64,000 nucleotides of DNA, from assembly GCA_026708325.1 (NCBI GenBank), contig JAPOVC010000014.1:372001-436000 (forward strand). Direction: 5' to 3'. Position numbers and translations under genes: made by a program. The notes below the pieces were generated by a model. That model was not told the origin of the DNA, did not search any database, and saw only the letters and a list, made by a program, of their open reading frames with translations. Positions within the stretch are counted from its first letter, which is position 1. Each line of letters starts with the position of its first letter. Shown here one piece after another: positions 18,679 to 27,588 of the stretch. Source of the DNA: Anaerolineaceae bacterium. GTDB taxonomy: Bacteria; Chloroflexota; Anaerolineae; Aggregatilineales; Phototrophicaceae.

Positions 18679-19084
18679 AGGGTTCGTCCCCTGATTTGGC
18701 CTCCGGGACAAAGAAAGTCTGGATGACCTGGTGCTGGGGCGGATTGCGGGATTCATAGAATAGGGCGACGGTCAAGGTGTACAGGCCTGCCGGGTCGTCC
18801 ACGTCTCGCAGGTGCAACGTGAACTCCATATCATTGCTTATGGTTTCAATGACGTCGAGTTCACTGACAATGCGATCGTCCTCATCGTGCGCCACCAGAA
18901 TGAGATTTGGCCGCTCGTGAAAGGCCGTCAATCGCACGTGAACGCGCACTCGAATTCTGTCCGGCCAGGGCGTCGCCGTGACCTCGGTTATTCTGACTTC
19001 GTCTTTGGGGAGTGGGACCGCATCCTGCGGCAGAATCGGAATGTCCAGAGGAATTCTCCTGTCAGTCCTGGTGCTGCAGGCCAT
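18662..19084 (-). CDS. Small beta-rich protein, function unknown
   Basis: I do not recognise this roughly 130-140 residue protein. The core (VRITEVTATPWPDRIRVRV, then FTLHLRDVDDPAGLYTLTVALFYES) alternates charged and hydrophobic residues like an immunoglobulin-type beta-sandwich, with no signal peptide. The start is uncertain. The ATG at 19084 overlaps the ACT gene by 23 bp and has no ribosome site. A well-placed AGGAG 7 bases before an in-frame CTG at 19048 hints at rare CTG initiation. It sits between the ACT and JAMM genes in one operon and may be their partner. Confidence 0.55.
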   Translation of the reverse strand: MACSTRTDRRIPLDIPILPQDAVPLPKDEVRITEVTATPWPDRIRVRVHVRLTAFHERPNLILVAHDEDDRIVSELDVIETISNDMEFTLHLRDVDDPAGLYTLTVALFYESRNPPQHQVIQTFFVPEAKSGDEPCASET

Positions 19085-19496
19085 GCAGCACAGCCAGCGC
19101 CTTTTCCGCATGTTCGGCCATGACCAGCAAGTGGTCACGGCTGAAGGATGCAAAGGGAAGCAGGGGAATGCCGGCGTCAGCAAGCGCCGTGCTGACAGCC
19201 GCAACCAGCCCGGTCAGTTCCGGTTCCATGACCACATTGATGGTGATGAGTTTGCAGATCTCGTCGGCAACGTCGGCATCCGGCAGTCTCGCGCGGAAGT
19301 TTTCCACAGCGGCAGCGGAAAGAATCAGGGACACCTCCTTGCTGTCAACAACCATGGCGCAAAAGGGTTCGCCAATTTCAGCAACAACTCCGGCCGCTGC
19401 TGTGGTCGCGTTGGGCGGAAGACGCAGCAGCCGGTAGGTAACCCCGTCGCTCTCAAAGGTGGCCGCAGCCAGCGCCTGCCTTGCTGTTGGCGTCAT
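19062..19496 (-). CDS. ACT-domain protein (CASTOR/ACT_7 type)
   Basis: A 144-residue protein whose C-terminal half (ELTGLVAAVSTALADAGIPLL, then ASFSRDHLLVMAEHAEKAL) matches the ACT_7/CASTOR type of amino-acid-binding domain, with a diverged first domain before it. Such domains sense free amino acids. The ATG has AGGA 6 bases upstream. It follows the SerK/SbnI-like gene by 8 bp, which suggests amino-acid (perhaps serine) sensing for the neighbouring gene products; that link is inference. Confidence 0.75.
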   Translation of the reverse strand: MTPTARQALAAATFESDGVTYRLLRLPPNATTAAAGVVAEIGEPFCAMVVDSKEVSLILSAAAVENFRARLPDADVADEICKLITINVVMEPELTGLVAAVSTALADAGIPLLPFASFSRDHLLVMAEHAEKALAVLHGLQHQD

Positions 19497-19504
19497 TGCC
19501 GTTC

Positions 19505-20323
19505 CTATTCGTCAAACTGGTAAGTCGATTCGGCGTAAAAGCGCACTTCCCTGCGGGCCAGTTTTTGGCGCAGCCATTCCTGCAAGTCTTCATTTTTTTG
19601 CCCGGGACTGCGGCCGTCTTCCACAAGGTGACGCACCGGATAGTTGATTTTCAGGGCACGTCCGCTGATGATATGGCGGCTCACGCCCGGTGGAATCCAG
19701 GCCCTTTCCCGCGCGGCAGTGACGATGTCCCTGAATGTGACCCCGGGAAAGCGCAGCAGGGCCACCATCTCCGGGAAGTGTTCGCGCGCCTGGGACAGTT
19801 TCTCAAGCACGCTGCGATACAGCACGGCGTTGCGCTGGTATACCGCAACGATCTGACAGAGCAGGGCATTGCGCGAGTGAGGGTCCTGTTCTCCGGCCAT
19901 CAGATTCATTTGGGTCCCGTCGGTCAAAACAAGGCTGGCGACCGGCCGGCTGTCGCTGTTGTCCTCCATGGTCAGGCCAGGCAATTCTGCCAGGCCGTCA
20001 AGCAAGTCTGTTTCGTTCCAGTTGCTGACGATGTGATTCCAGGTATCCAGCTGGATCTGACCGCTGTCCCAGTCCACAACCTGAACCGGCAGATGTGGAA
20101 ACCCGAGTGCGCGCAGCGCATGGCATCGGTTGGCGCCATCAAGTATGACGAAGCTCTGCTCGTCGATCGGGGCAACGACCGGCGGGTTGATGATATACTC
20201 ATCCTTCCGAAACCGTTCCATCAATGGCCGTGAACGCTGGGAATCATGTGATTCATGCGCATGAAGACTCTCGGCCGGCACAATTCGCAGGTCCGGCACC
20301 GGTGCGCGCAGGTTGTCTGTCAC
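19505..20323 (-). CDS. ParB/sulfiredoxin-fold protein, SerK/SbnI-like
   Basis: A 272-residue protein with a ParB N-terminal (sulfiredoxin-like) fold: ESLHAHESHD, then VILDGANRCHALRALG and VQVVDWDSG. The spacing and the HE and DGxxR motifs resemble the free-serine kinases SerK of Thermococcus and SbnI of Staphylococcus rather than chromosome-partition ParB, and no parA or helix-turn-helix is present. The rest (FPGVTFRDIVTAARE) is family-specific. The GTG at 20323 has GGAG 8 bases upstream; a TTG two codons earlier is too close to it. A serine kinase is a hypothesis; the ACT gene next door supports an amino-acid link. Confidence 0.65.
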   Translation of the reverse strand: MTDNLRAPVPDLRIVPAESLHAHESHDSQRSRPLMERFRKDEYIINPPVVAPIDEQSFVILDGANRCHALRALGFPHLPVQVVDWDSGQIQLDTWNHIVSNWNETDLLDGLAELPGLTMEDNSDSRPVASLVLTDGTQMNLMAGEQDPHSRNALLCQIVAVYQRNAVLYRSVLEKLSQAREHFPEMVALLRFPGVTFRDIVTAARERAWIPPGVSRHIISGRALKINYPVRHLVEDGRSPGQKNEDLQEWLRQKLARREVRFYAESTYQFDE

Positions 20324-20350
20324 GCTCAAAACTCCGGATTAACCGAATTG

Positions 20351-20361
20351 AGCGTAGCACA
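20351..20361 (-). promoter_or_regulatory. Possible extended -10 of SerK-like operon
   Basis: TGcTACGCT read on the minus strand, about 25 bases before the start of the SerK-like gene. The hexamer is weak (TACGCT), with no clear -35. Confidence 0.25.
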
Positions 20362-20389
20362 GGACCCGGGCAGAGTGCAAAGGGGAGCA

Positions 20390-20929
20390 ATGGGCGCCGC
20401 CCTGCAAGGCGCTGACGATAACGAGGGACGTTGGTTAACGGTCCCGCGTACCGTCGCCTTTGTATGCCACGAAGAATCGGTGTTGATGATCAAACGCCGC
20501 CAGGACAGCCGCGTCTACCCAGGCCGCTATAACGGAGTAGGCGGCCACCTGGAACGGGACGAAGATCCAGCCTCCGGCGTTCTCAGAGAAATTTCCGAAG
20601 AGACCGGACTGGAAGTCTCGCATTTGCGACTGCGTGCTGTCTACAACATCGATCCGGGGGGGCGACAAGGCGTCCTGCTGTTTGTCTTCACCTGCACCTG
20701 CGATAGCCCGGCCCTTTCAGGCCCTTCGCAAGAAGGTGAATTGCACTGGATTTTGCGAGAGGACCTTCAGTCCCTGCCGCTGGTCGAGGATTTGCCACAG
20801 ATGTTGCCATTGATTCTTGATATGGCAGACGAAGCTGCTCCGCTCTTCGTGCATGCCAGCTACGATTGCAACGACAAACTGCAACTGCGTATTTCCCAGG
20901 TGGATACCGACGTCGACCAGTTCCAGTGA
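20390..20929 (+). CDS. Nudix hydrolase
   Basis: A 179-residue Nudix protein that hydrolyses nucleoside diphosphate derivatives, possibly oxidised dNTPs. The Nudix box is complete: GGHLERDEDPASGVLREISEE then TGLEV, matching GX5EX7REUXEEXGU. The family N-terminal strand VAFVCHEESVLMIKRR and a following GGRQGVLLFVFTC fit MutT-like enzymes. The ATG at 20390 has GGGGAG just upstream; the frame is open further but reads through the divergent promoter. It is coupled by GTGA overlap to the small secreted protein gene. Confidence 0.88.
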   Translation: MGAALQGADDNEGRWLTVPRTVAFVCHEESVLMIKRRQDSRVYPGRYNGVGGHLERDEDPASGVLREISEETGLEVSHLRLRAVYNIDPGGRQGVLLFVFTCTCDSPALSGPSQEGELHWILREDLQSLPLVEDLPQMLPLILDMADEAAPLFVHASYDCNDKLQLRISQVDTDVDQFQ

Positions 20930-21333
20930 AGGACCGGCGACCCTTGAGAACGGCCACACGGCGTTTGTTTCGCCTGTTCTTCGTGTTGTTTTGGCTGATA
21001 TTGATCTCCACACCCTGTCTGGCGCTTGCGCTGGCATCCCAGGGCGAAATCCGCCTGCGCAGCGGTCCGGCGCCGGAAGAAGAGTTGCGATTGTGGCTCG
21101 TGCAGGACGCTCAACGCGCGGGACTCGCCATTTCTCATGTATCGCGGCACGATTATGAACTCAGGAAATGCTTTCAGACTGAGGCCCGTTTCCTGCTGTG
21201 GCGTGGTCAGCAACTGGATGAAGAAACAGCCACCACGTTTTGCAGTTGCTACAGCATTGAGGACGAGACATATCAGCAGCAGGAGATTATCGCTGGCTCC
21301 TGCCCGGCGCCTGGCGTAGAAGCCGATGACTGA
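20926..21333 (+). CDS. Small membrane-anchored or secreted protein, unknown
   Basis: A 135-residue protein with a hydrophobic segment near the start (about 14-36, LFFVLFWLILISTPCLALAL) and a polar domain holding four cysteines (Cys-Phe-Gln, Cys-Ser-Cys, and SCPAPG near the end). No family recognised. The GTG overlaps the Nudix stop by GTGA; a TTG at 20944 is an alternative start. The context gives no function. Confidence 0.55.
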   Translation: MKDRRPLRTATRRLFRLFFVLFWLILISTPCLALALASQGEIRLRSGPAPEEELRLWLVQDAQRAGLAISHVSRHDYELRKCFQTEARFLLWRGQQLDEETATTFCSCYSIEDETYQQQEIIAGSCPAPGVEADD

Positions 21334-21637
21334 GTTGATTCAGTCTCTGGACCCCAACAATCCGCTTGTTTTGGCCGGGGCCTGTGCCCTGCTGTGCGTG
21401 GCCGGCCTTGCCCTGTCCCTGGGCCTGCAAGCGCTTGGTGGCGTACTCGAACTCATCAGCGGACTGGCTGCCGTTTTCATGGAATTGTTGTCGGGCGGCC
21501 CCGTCGCCTGGTGCGGCTGTCTGGCACTTGTCGCGCTCCTGGTGGGTGGCGGCGTCGCGGCGGTTATGCTCGTTCAGGGCCTGGCCGCCTGCGGCACGCC
21601 CGAGGCGATCAATTTCTGCGCCCTGATCGGTCGCTGA
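21326..21637 (+). CDS. Small membrane protein, unknown
   Basis: A 103-residue, strongly hydrophobic protein with two or three predicted helices (about 15-37, 38-55, 62-90), rich in Gly, Ala, Leu and Cys. It overlaps the preceding gene by eight bases, so the three genes from the Nudix hydrolase form one unit. No family recognised. Confidence 0.5.
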   Translation: MTELIQSLDPNNPLVLAGACALLCVAGLALSLGLQALGGVLELISGLAAVFMELLSGGPVAWCGCLALVALLVGGGVAAVMLVQGLAACGTPEAINFCALIGR

Positions 21638-21644
21638 AAGTCCG

Positions 21645-22502
21645 TCAGCGCAACAGGTCCGGAATTTGCTCCGGGTTTTCCGCAACGCGGGCGCCGGCAT
21701 TGCGCAACGCATCAATCTTGCTGGCTGCCGTGCCTTCACTGCCCTCAATAATGGCGCCGGCATGCCCCATACGCGTGCCCTCCGGCGCGCTGGCCCCGGC
21801 AATAAACGCGGCTACCGGCTTCGTCATTTGCTCCCGGATGAATTCGGCTGCGTCGATTTCTGCGCGCCCGCCGATTTCTCCGAGGATAGCAACCTTTTCT
21901 GTTTGCGGGTCTTCTTCAAACAAACGCAGGACATCGACAAAACTCGTGCCGATGACGGGGTCGCCACCGATTCCGATGCAGGTTGTCTGGCCCATGCCGG
22001 CCTGGGAAAGCGCGTAAACGACTTCATAGGTCAGGGTACCGCTGCGCGAGACTACGCCAACGTTTCCAGGCGTCGCGATGAAACCCGGCATGATGCCGAT
22101 TTTGGCCAACCCCGGGGAAAGCAACCCCGGGCAATTGGGACCGACAAGACGGCAGCCCGTTTGGTTCACATGTTGCATAACCTTCATCATCTCCCGCACC
22201 GGAATGAATTCGGTCAGGCACACGACGAGTCGAATGCCGGCAAAGGCGGCTTCACAAATGGCGTCCGGCGCAAATGCCGCCGGAACAGCGACGAGGCTGA
22301 CGTCCGCACCAGTGACCTTGACGGCGCTTTCGACCGTGTCAAAGACGGGTTTGCCCTCAAACCATTCGCCACCTTTGCCCGGTGTCACACCGCCGGCAAC
22401 GGCAGTGCCGTATTCGATCATCTTGCGGGTGTGAAAGCCGCCTTCGCGTCCCGTGATGCCCTGGACGATGACGCTACTGTGATCGTCAACAAGAATGCTC
22501 AT
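21645..22502 (-). CDS. sucD: Succinate-CoA ligase, alpha subunit
   Basis: SucD binds CoA and carries the phosphohistidine of succinyl-CoA synthetase, which makes ATP or GTP in the TCA cycle. The 285-residue protein has the CoA-binding Rossmann start ([15 protein letters not shown]), [23 protein letters not shown] and the phospho-His in [10 protein letters not shown]. It follows sucC by one base, the usual order. Confidence 0.96.
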   Translation of the reverse strand: MSILVDDHSSVIVQGITGREGGFHTRKMIEYGTAVAGGVTPGKGGEWFEGKPVFDTVESAVKVTGADVSLVAVPAAFAPDAICEAAFAGIRLVVCLTEFIPVREMMKVMQHVNQTGCRLVGPNCPGLLSPGLAKIGIMPGFIATPGNVGVVSRSGTLTYEVVYALSQAGMGQTTCIGIGGDPVIGTSFVDVLRLFEEDPQTEKVAILGEIGGRAEIDAAEFIREQMTKPVAAFIAGASAPEGTRMGHAGAIIEGSEGTAASKIDALRNAGARVAENPEQIPDLLR

Positions 22503-22503
22503 G

Positions 22504-23664
22504 TCAGAGGTTCTTTCCCGCAGCGTCCACTGCCATGCGAGCCGCTTCCGTCAGGGTGCCCGCCGCATAGATGCCGGACAGCCCGGCTTCGTTGATGATG
22601 CTCCGGCCTTCTTCCGCGTTGGTCCCCTGCAGCCGAATGATCATGGGCACCTTCAGCTGGACTTCCTCACAGGCTGTGAGAATGCCATGGGCGACTTCAT
22701 CGCCGCGGGTAATGCCGCCAAAAATGTTGCAGAGCACAACCTTCACATTCTCATCTGACAGGATTATTCGCAAGGCGGTCGCTACGGTATCGGCCCTGGC
22801 GCCACCGCCAATGTCCAGAAAGTTGGCGGGACCGATGCCGTGGGCCTCGCCGTACAGAAGGGTCATGTCCATGGTGGTCATGGCCAGACCGGCGCCATTC
22901 ACCATGCATCCGATTTGCCCGTCGAGGCGGACATAACTGATGCCGGCTTCCCGGGCCATTGTCTCCGCCCCGGACAGTTCGGAGGAATCATGCATGGCTG
23001 CCAGTTGCGGCTGTCGCGGCAGGGCGTTGTCATCAATCACCATTTTGCCGTCCAGCGCCAGCAGGGAGTCGTCTTCGGTGATGACAAGCGGGTTGATTTC
23101 AGCCAACTCGGCATCACTCTCTTCAAAGCAGCGAACCAGGGCCGCCACGATCTGGCCGAATGCACGCCAGTGTTTTCTTGGCAAATCCATGGCGCTGGCA
23201 AGCCTGACCGCCTGGAAGGTGAACAGGCCCGCGACGGGGTCCACGTGTTCGCGAACAATCGCTTCCGGCCTGAGGCGGTTGATTTCCTCGATCTCGACTC
23301 CGCCCTCGGCCGAAGCCATCAGGACGGGTCTGGCTTCCGCCCGGTCGTTGGCGACTCCCAGATAGATTTCCTGGGCGATGCTGGCTGCCGGATCGATCAG
23401 GACCGACCGGACCCTGTGCCCCTTGATCTGCATGCCGAGGATGGCGCTGGCGTGTTCGCGAGCTTCTTCCGGCGTGTTTGCCAACCTTATGCCGCCAGCC
23501 TTGCCACGGCCGCCTGCCAGCACCTGCGCCTTGACCACGACCGCACAGCCGGCTTGCCGGGCCAGGGCGTAGGTTTCATCGGGGGTCCGGGCCACATGGC
23601 CCGTCGGCACGGGAATGCCGAATTCCGCAAAGCGGGACTTGGATTGATATTCGTGGAGATTCAA
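22504..23664 (-). CDS. sucC: Succinate-CoA ligase, beta subunit
   Basis: SucC holds the ATP-grasp nucleotide site of succinyl-CoA synthetase. The 386-residue protein begins [20 protein letters not shown], with [34 protein letters not shown] (metal site) and [13 protein letters not shown]. The start is a TTG with GAGG 5 bases upstream, which supports it over any later ATG. It has its own promoter and forms a two-gene operon with sucD. Confidence 0.96.
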   Translation of the reverse strand: MNLHEYQSKSRFAEFGIPVPTGHVARTPDETYALARQAGCAVVVKAQVLAGGRGKAGGIRLANTPEEAREHASAILGMQIKGHRVRSVLIDPAASIAQEIYLGVANDRAEARPVLMASAEGGVEIEEINRLRPEAIVREHVDPVAGLFTFQAVRLASAMDLPRKHWRAFGQIVAALVRCFEESDAELAEINPLVITEDDSLLALDGKMVIDDNALPRQPQLAAMHDSSELSGAETMAREAGISYVRLDGQIGCMVNGAGLAMTTMDMTLLYGEAHGIGPANFLDIGGGARADTVATALRIILSDENVKVVLCNIFGGITRGDEVAHGILTACEEVQLKVPMIIRLQGTNAEEGRSIINEAGLSGIYAAGTLTEAARMAVDAAGKNL

Positions 23665-23702
23665 GATTCCTCATCTTGAGACAGGCTGTCGGGAGCCTGT
23701 GA

Positions 23703-23732
23703 AGTATAGCGCAATCACGGGCAGGGACTCAA
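23703..23732 (-). promoter_or_regulatory. Promoter of sucCD
   Basis: On the minus strand TTGAGT (23732-23727), an 18-bp spacer and TATACT (23708-23703), about 40 bases before the TTG start of sucC. Confidence 0.5.
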
Positions 23733-23771
23733 TCGCCTCTTTGCGAAAATGGCGCAAATCTTCCGGGGGCC

Positions 23772-23780
23772 TGGTATAAT
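23772..23780 (+). promoter_or_regulatory. Extended -10 promoter of LysM operon
   Basis: TGgTATAAT, a perfect extended -10 element, about 55 bases before the first LysM gene. No -35 is apparent. Confidence 0.6.
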
Positions 23781-23838
23781 GTCTTGAGTCTTTCCAAATG
23801 GTGACCATTCACTTTCAGTCAACTGGCCGGATGTGACA

Positions 23839-25068
23839 ATGACCCCACTAAAGTCGATCGCCTTGCTCTTGCTGCCCCTTGTGTTGCTTGTCGGTCTGGC
23901 CGGCACATCCAGTGCCCAAAACGGAAATGCACTGGAGAATCCGGGCTTTGAAGGGGAATTCGGCACAAGAGACGGCGATTCGCTCCTTGAGGTTGCCGTG
24001 GACTGGATACCGTGGCACCGGGAACCGCAAGGGGACAATGCCCCGACCTGGGAACTTTTGCAGCCAGAATTCATTTCTGCCCGGGAATCGGATGAATTCT
24101 CCTACGTTCATGAAGGCGAAAACGCCCAGTCACTGCGCAGCTTCTATGCCACATTCGACGCCGGGCTTTTTCAGCAAGTTGAGGATGTGGAAACAGACTC
24201 CTGGTTGCGCTTTAGCGCTTTCGCATGGGTATGGTCATCCGTCACGGATGACAGGGAACAAAGCGAAAGGGATGGAGACGTTTTTGTGCAGGTCGGCATT
24301 GACCCCGGCGGCGGGACCGATCCGGCAAGCGAAGATGTTGTCTGGTCAGAGATTTCCTACGAGATTTATGACAGTTGGCGTGAATATGTAGTGGTCACCC
24401 AGGCCAGGGACGAGGACGTGACGGTCTTCCTTCGTGCTCTGGTCAACGATCCCGTGCGCAATACGCAGGTCTGGTTTGACGAGACAAGACTGGTCCTGGA
24501 TGCATTCGACGAAGACGTTATATCGGCGATGGCTGTAGCCATAGGCCCCACGCCCTTCCCGACCTCGGTTCCGGTCTACCACGTTGTGGGCGAGAGCGAG
24601 ACGCTGGATTCCATTGCCCTGCGCTATGCCACGAGCGTCATGGCCATTCTGGAAGCCAACAGTTTGAGCAACGCAAGCCTGGTTCATCCAGGCAACCAGC
24701 TGTCCATCCCCTCGGGAATCGCTCCGGTTGCGACTCCCTTGCCGGAGCTGGACGCCAGTGCGGCCTGGTATGTGGTCAGGGCCGGCGATACCTTTTCCGG
24801 AATCGCCGACCTTTACGGCATTGAGGTGAACGAACTTGCTGAACTAAACGTCGGCGTGAATGTGAATTTCCTGGTGGTGGGCCAGGCGCTGGTCGTGCCG
24901 GCGGTGCCTGCGCCACCTGCCAGCAGCCAGAACTACACAGTTCGACGCGGCGACACACTCAATGACATTGCCCTGAGATTCGGCGTGACGATCGAAGATC
25001 TCGCGCGTGTCAACAACATCACAGTGACCAGTATTCTCGACGTGGGCCAGGTACTGATCATTCCGTGA
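23839..25068 (+). CDS. Secreted protein with three LysM domains
   Basis: A 409-residue exported protein. A signal peptide (about 1-27, ending TSSAQ) is followed by a roughly 200-residue beta-rich module (NPGFEGEFGTRDGD, RFSAFAWVW, QVWFDETRLVLD) like a carbohydrate-binding domain, then three LysM repeats (YHVVGESETLDSIALRY, WYVVRAGDTFSGIADLY, YTVRRGDTLNDIALRF) that bind peptidoglycan. The first LysM has ESE in place of the usual GD and may be weaker. ATG at 23839 is used; a GTG two codons earlier is possible. The stop overlaps the next LysM gene (GTGA). Confidence 0.85.
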   Translation: MTPLKSIALLLLPLVLLVGLAGTSSAQNGNALENPGFEGEFGTRDGDSLLEVAVDWIPWHREPQGDNAPTWELLQPEFISARESDEFSYVHEGENAQSLRSFYATFDAGLFQQVEDVETDSWLRFSAFAWVWSSVTDDREQSERDGDVFVQVGIDPGGGTDPASEDVVWSEISYEIYDSWREYVVVTQARDEDVTVFLRALVNDPVRNTQVWFDETRLVLDAFDEDVISAMAVAIGPTPFPTSVPVYHVVGESETLDSIALRYATSVMAILEANSLSNASLVHPGNQLSIPSGIAPVATPLPELDASAAWYVVRAGDTFSGIADLYGIEVNELAELNVGVNVNFLVVGQALVVPAVPAPPASSQNYTVRRGDTLNDIALRFGVTIEDLARVNNITVTSILDVGQVLIIP

Positions 25069-26378
25069 AATCTCCCGCCCTCATACGAATACCCTTTGTC
25101 TTCCTGATCGCAGGCCTGCTTGCATTCTGGCCGCTTCAGGCAGGCGTCGCCCAGGAGGCGGGCGAAGGCAGCCTTTACATCGTGCAGCGGGGGGACACGC
25201 TCTTCAAGATAGCTGCCACATTCGGCAGTTCCGTTGAGGCATTCACCGAAGTCAACAACCTCAGCAACCCCTCGCTCATTTTCGTTGGGCAGCAACTGCA
25301 GGTCCCCCTGGCTCCCGCCCCTGCAGCCCCCGCGCCCTTGCCTTCATTCATTGAACCGGTGCTGAACGTTGCCCGTGGTTCTGTGCTTACCCACCGGGTC
25401 TCACGAGGCGATTCGCTTTCACAAATCGCTGCAGAATTCGAGTTGGCCCTTGATGACCTTGTGAATCACAACGAAATCGAAAACGCCTCTCTCCTGCACG
25501 TTGGCCAGATCATCGAAATTCCCGGCCTCAAACCCACGTACATCGATGCCCCCTGGCCCGAACCCGTAACCGCCCTTCAAACCGGTCCTGCCATACTGCA
25601 GGAAGGCCAAAGCGCCCGACTGTTGCTGCAAACCTCAAGGCCTTCCCAATTGAGTGGCGACTTTCTGGGTAATCAACTGAATTTCATTTCTGACGAAAGT
25701 GGTCTTACGCACTGGGCACTTATGGGTGTTCCTCTGGACACCGGGGCCGGGTATCAAACCCTGGCTATCGACGTGGATGATGGTGAAAGACTGATTGGCT
25801 TCCAGTGGCCCATCGAAATCCATGAAGGGATCTTTGGCAGGGAAGCAATCATTCTCCCCCAGGACGATCTCGACACCCTGGACCCGGAAACCGAGCGTGT
25901 CGAACAGGAGTTATTGCAGCATCTGGTATCTGGATTTCGGCCGGGGCGCTGGTTTGACGGCCTCATGTTGAGGCCCTCCGTCGGCAGAATTGTTTCGCGC
26001 TTCGGTACGCTGCGCAGCTATAACCGCGGCCCATACGACCGCCTTCACCGCGGCGTCGATTACGCCGCACCGACCGGCACCGAGATTCGGGCGGTGGCGG
26101 ATGGCCTGGTCGTGCTGGCCGCCGATTTAAACGTGCGTGGCCTCTCCGTCATGATCGACCACGGCCTGGGTGTATTTTCCGGCTACTGGCACCTGTCCGA
26201 AATGGAAGCAATTATCGGCGATTTCGTTCGGGCCGGCGACAGCATTGGCAAGATGGGCAACACCGGTCGATCGACCGGTTCACACCTTCACTGGCAATTG
26301 TGGGTCAACGGCGTAGCCGTCAATCCCTTGCAGTGGTTGTACACGGATTTCACCAGCCTGGGCAACGCTCAGGAATAG
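25065..26378 (+). CDS. LysM and M23-family murein hydrolase
   Basis: A 437-residue exported protein: signal peptide (about 1-28), two LysM repeats (YIVQRGDTLFKIAATF and HRVSRGDSLSQIAAEF), a linker domain, then a C-terminal M23/LytM zinc peptidase. The catalytic motifs are intact: HRGVDYAAPTGT (HxxxD) and SHLHWQLW (HxH). It would cut peptide cross-links in the wall during growth or division; it may instead be an activator, but the full zinc site argues for catalysis. Coupled by overlap to the preceding LysM gene, which may target the same sites. The 3' end overlaps the convergent gene by ten bases. Confidence 0.9.
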   Translation: MKSPALIRIPFVFLIAGLLAFWPLQAGVAQEAGEGSLYIVQRGDTLFKIAATFGSSVEAFTEVNNLSNPSLIFVGQQLQVPLAPAPAAPAPLPSFIEPVLNVARGSVLTHRVSRGDSLSQIAAEFELALDDLVNHNEIENASLLHVGQIIEIPGLKPTYIDAPWPEPVTALQTGPAILQEGQSARLLLQTSRPSQLSGDFLGNQLNFISDESGLTHWALMGVPLDTGAGYQTLAIDVDDGERLIGFQWPIEIHEGIFGREAIILPQDDLDTLDPETERVEQELLQHLVSGFRPGRWFDGLMLRPSVGRIVSRFGTLRSYNRGPYDRLHRGVDYAAPTGTEIRAVADGLVVLAADLNVRGLSVMIDHGLGVFSGYWHLSEMEAIIGDFVRAGDSIGKMGNTGRSTGSHLHWQLWVNGVAVNPLQWLYTDFTSLGNAQE

Positions 26379-27511
26379 TGCGCCTCGTCCAGGGCCTCGA
26401 AATCCGTGAACAGGAAATGGTCGTGGTAGTAATGAATCCAGAGGAATGACAGAATCGCCGTGTAATAGGCGATGTCAAAGTGCCGGTTTGGGTCGATGTC
26501 CGGAATGATTGTGCCGGCAATCGCGTATACCAGCAGAAAGATGAGGAGCGAGCCGCCCAGCATCAGGGTGCTGAGGACGTAGAGCCCGCGCGTGTTTTCG
26601 CCGCGACTGAAGCGCGCGACCAGTGGGGCCTGGCGGTCGAATCGCGGCTGACTGCGCTGTTTCAGTTTGATGATGTAAAAGGTAAGCGGCAGGTACTGAA
26701 AGGAGTGCCAGGTGTTGGCGCCCTGAAATGCGGTGTCCAGATTCTCGAACCCCGCCAGCGGAAAGAAGACGGCCACGGTCAGGGTGATGAAAATAGTCTT
26801 GGGCCAGTTGATCTGGCCTGAGCGGTATTCCATCACAGTCTTGACCGCGTAAAGGCCCAGGGCGACGAGAAACACGGCGGCAGCGGCCGTAAAGAACCAT
26901 GCGCCCTGAAACAAATGCGGAATGACTGCCGTGAGATCATTGGTGCCTACGCGGAAGTTTCCTTCACTGATTTTCAATGCCGCCATGGGGAACAGGCAGG
27001 TCAGGATCAGGGCGTAGTCGATCAGGCGGGCTGCAGTGCTGATTTCAGGACGCTTCATCACCTTGTGTTCCCGGTGGTTATAGAGCTCTGTCACGTAGGT
27101 TGCCTGATGCAGCACGTGCAGCATGGCCCAGAAAAAGAAGATGGTGAGCAGGAGCGTGAGATTGAGAAAGGCCAGCGAAACGACGACAAGCGGGATGATG
27201 ATGGAGGAACGCAAAAGCATCGGGTAGCGCCGGCTGAAATCCCGGTCAAGGCCCGTGCGCAGGAAGGTTGACATCATGTGGGGGCCACCGACGGCAACGG
27301 CCACAAAGGCATTGATGGTATTGCGGCTCAGGTCCGGATCCAGGCCCAGTTGATTGACACCCAGGAGATAAAGCAAATAGGGGACCGGGACCAGCAAAAC
27401 GCTGAGAATGATGAAGCTCAAGTCCCAGCGTCGGTCCTTTAGCCAAAGGCCGGGTTGCTGCCGTGGCGCTTCCTGCTCCGCAAATTGAAAGGGGCGGGCC
27501 CTGACTGCCAT
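26369..27511 (-). CDS. Histidine-rich multi-pass membrane protein, unknown
   Basis: A 380-residue protein with about eight membrane helices and many histidines near their ends: VGGPHMMSTF, HVLHQATYV, LYNHREHK, NTWHSFQYL and HYYHDHFLF. This pattern resembles membrane enzymes that bind iron or another metal, such as desaturases or Brp/Blh carotenoid oxygenases (which have a GxPHG-like site), but no known signature is complete, so no function is assigned. The ATG at 27511 has GGAG 6 bases upstream; the frame is open to a TTG at 27568. It stands alone between convergent LysM and upstream tdk. Confidence 0.65.
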   Translation of the reverse strand: MAVRARPFQFAEQEAPRQQPGLWLKDRRWDLSFIILSVLLVPVPYLLYLLGVNQLGLDPDLSRNTINAFVAVAVGGPHMMSTFLRTGLDRDFSRRYPMLLRSSIIIPLVVVSLAFLNLTLLLTIFFFWAMLHVLHQATYVTELYNHREHKVMKRPEISTAARLIDYALILTCLFPMAALKISEGNFRVGTNDLTAVIPHLFQGAWFFTAAAAVFLVALGLYAVKTVMEYRSGQINWPKTIFITLTVAVFFPLAGFENLDTAFQGANTWHSFQYLPLTFYIIKLKQRSQPRFDRQAPLVARFSRGENTRGLYVLSTLMLGGSLLIFLLVYAIAGTIIPDIDPNRHFDIAYYTAILSFLWIHYYHDHFLFTDFEALDEAHYS

Positions 27512-27588
27512 CACTTGCTCCACTCTTTCGGTCAGGGCGAGTTTAGCACAATTTAGTTTGTCATGCAAAGTATTTTCGGGCAGGGGTG

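Noticed and set aside
19505-20323. Chromosome-partition ParB
   Set aside because: No helix-turn-helix, no parA and no parS-like sites nearby; the motif spacing fits SerK/SbnI-like proteins better.
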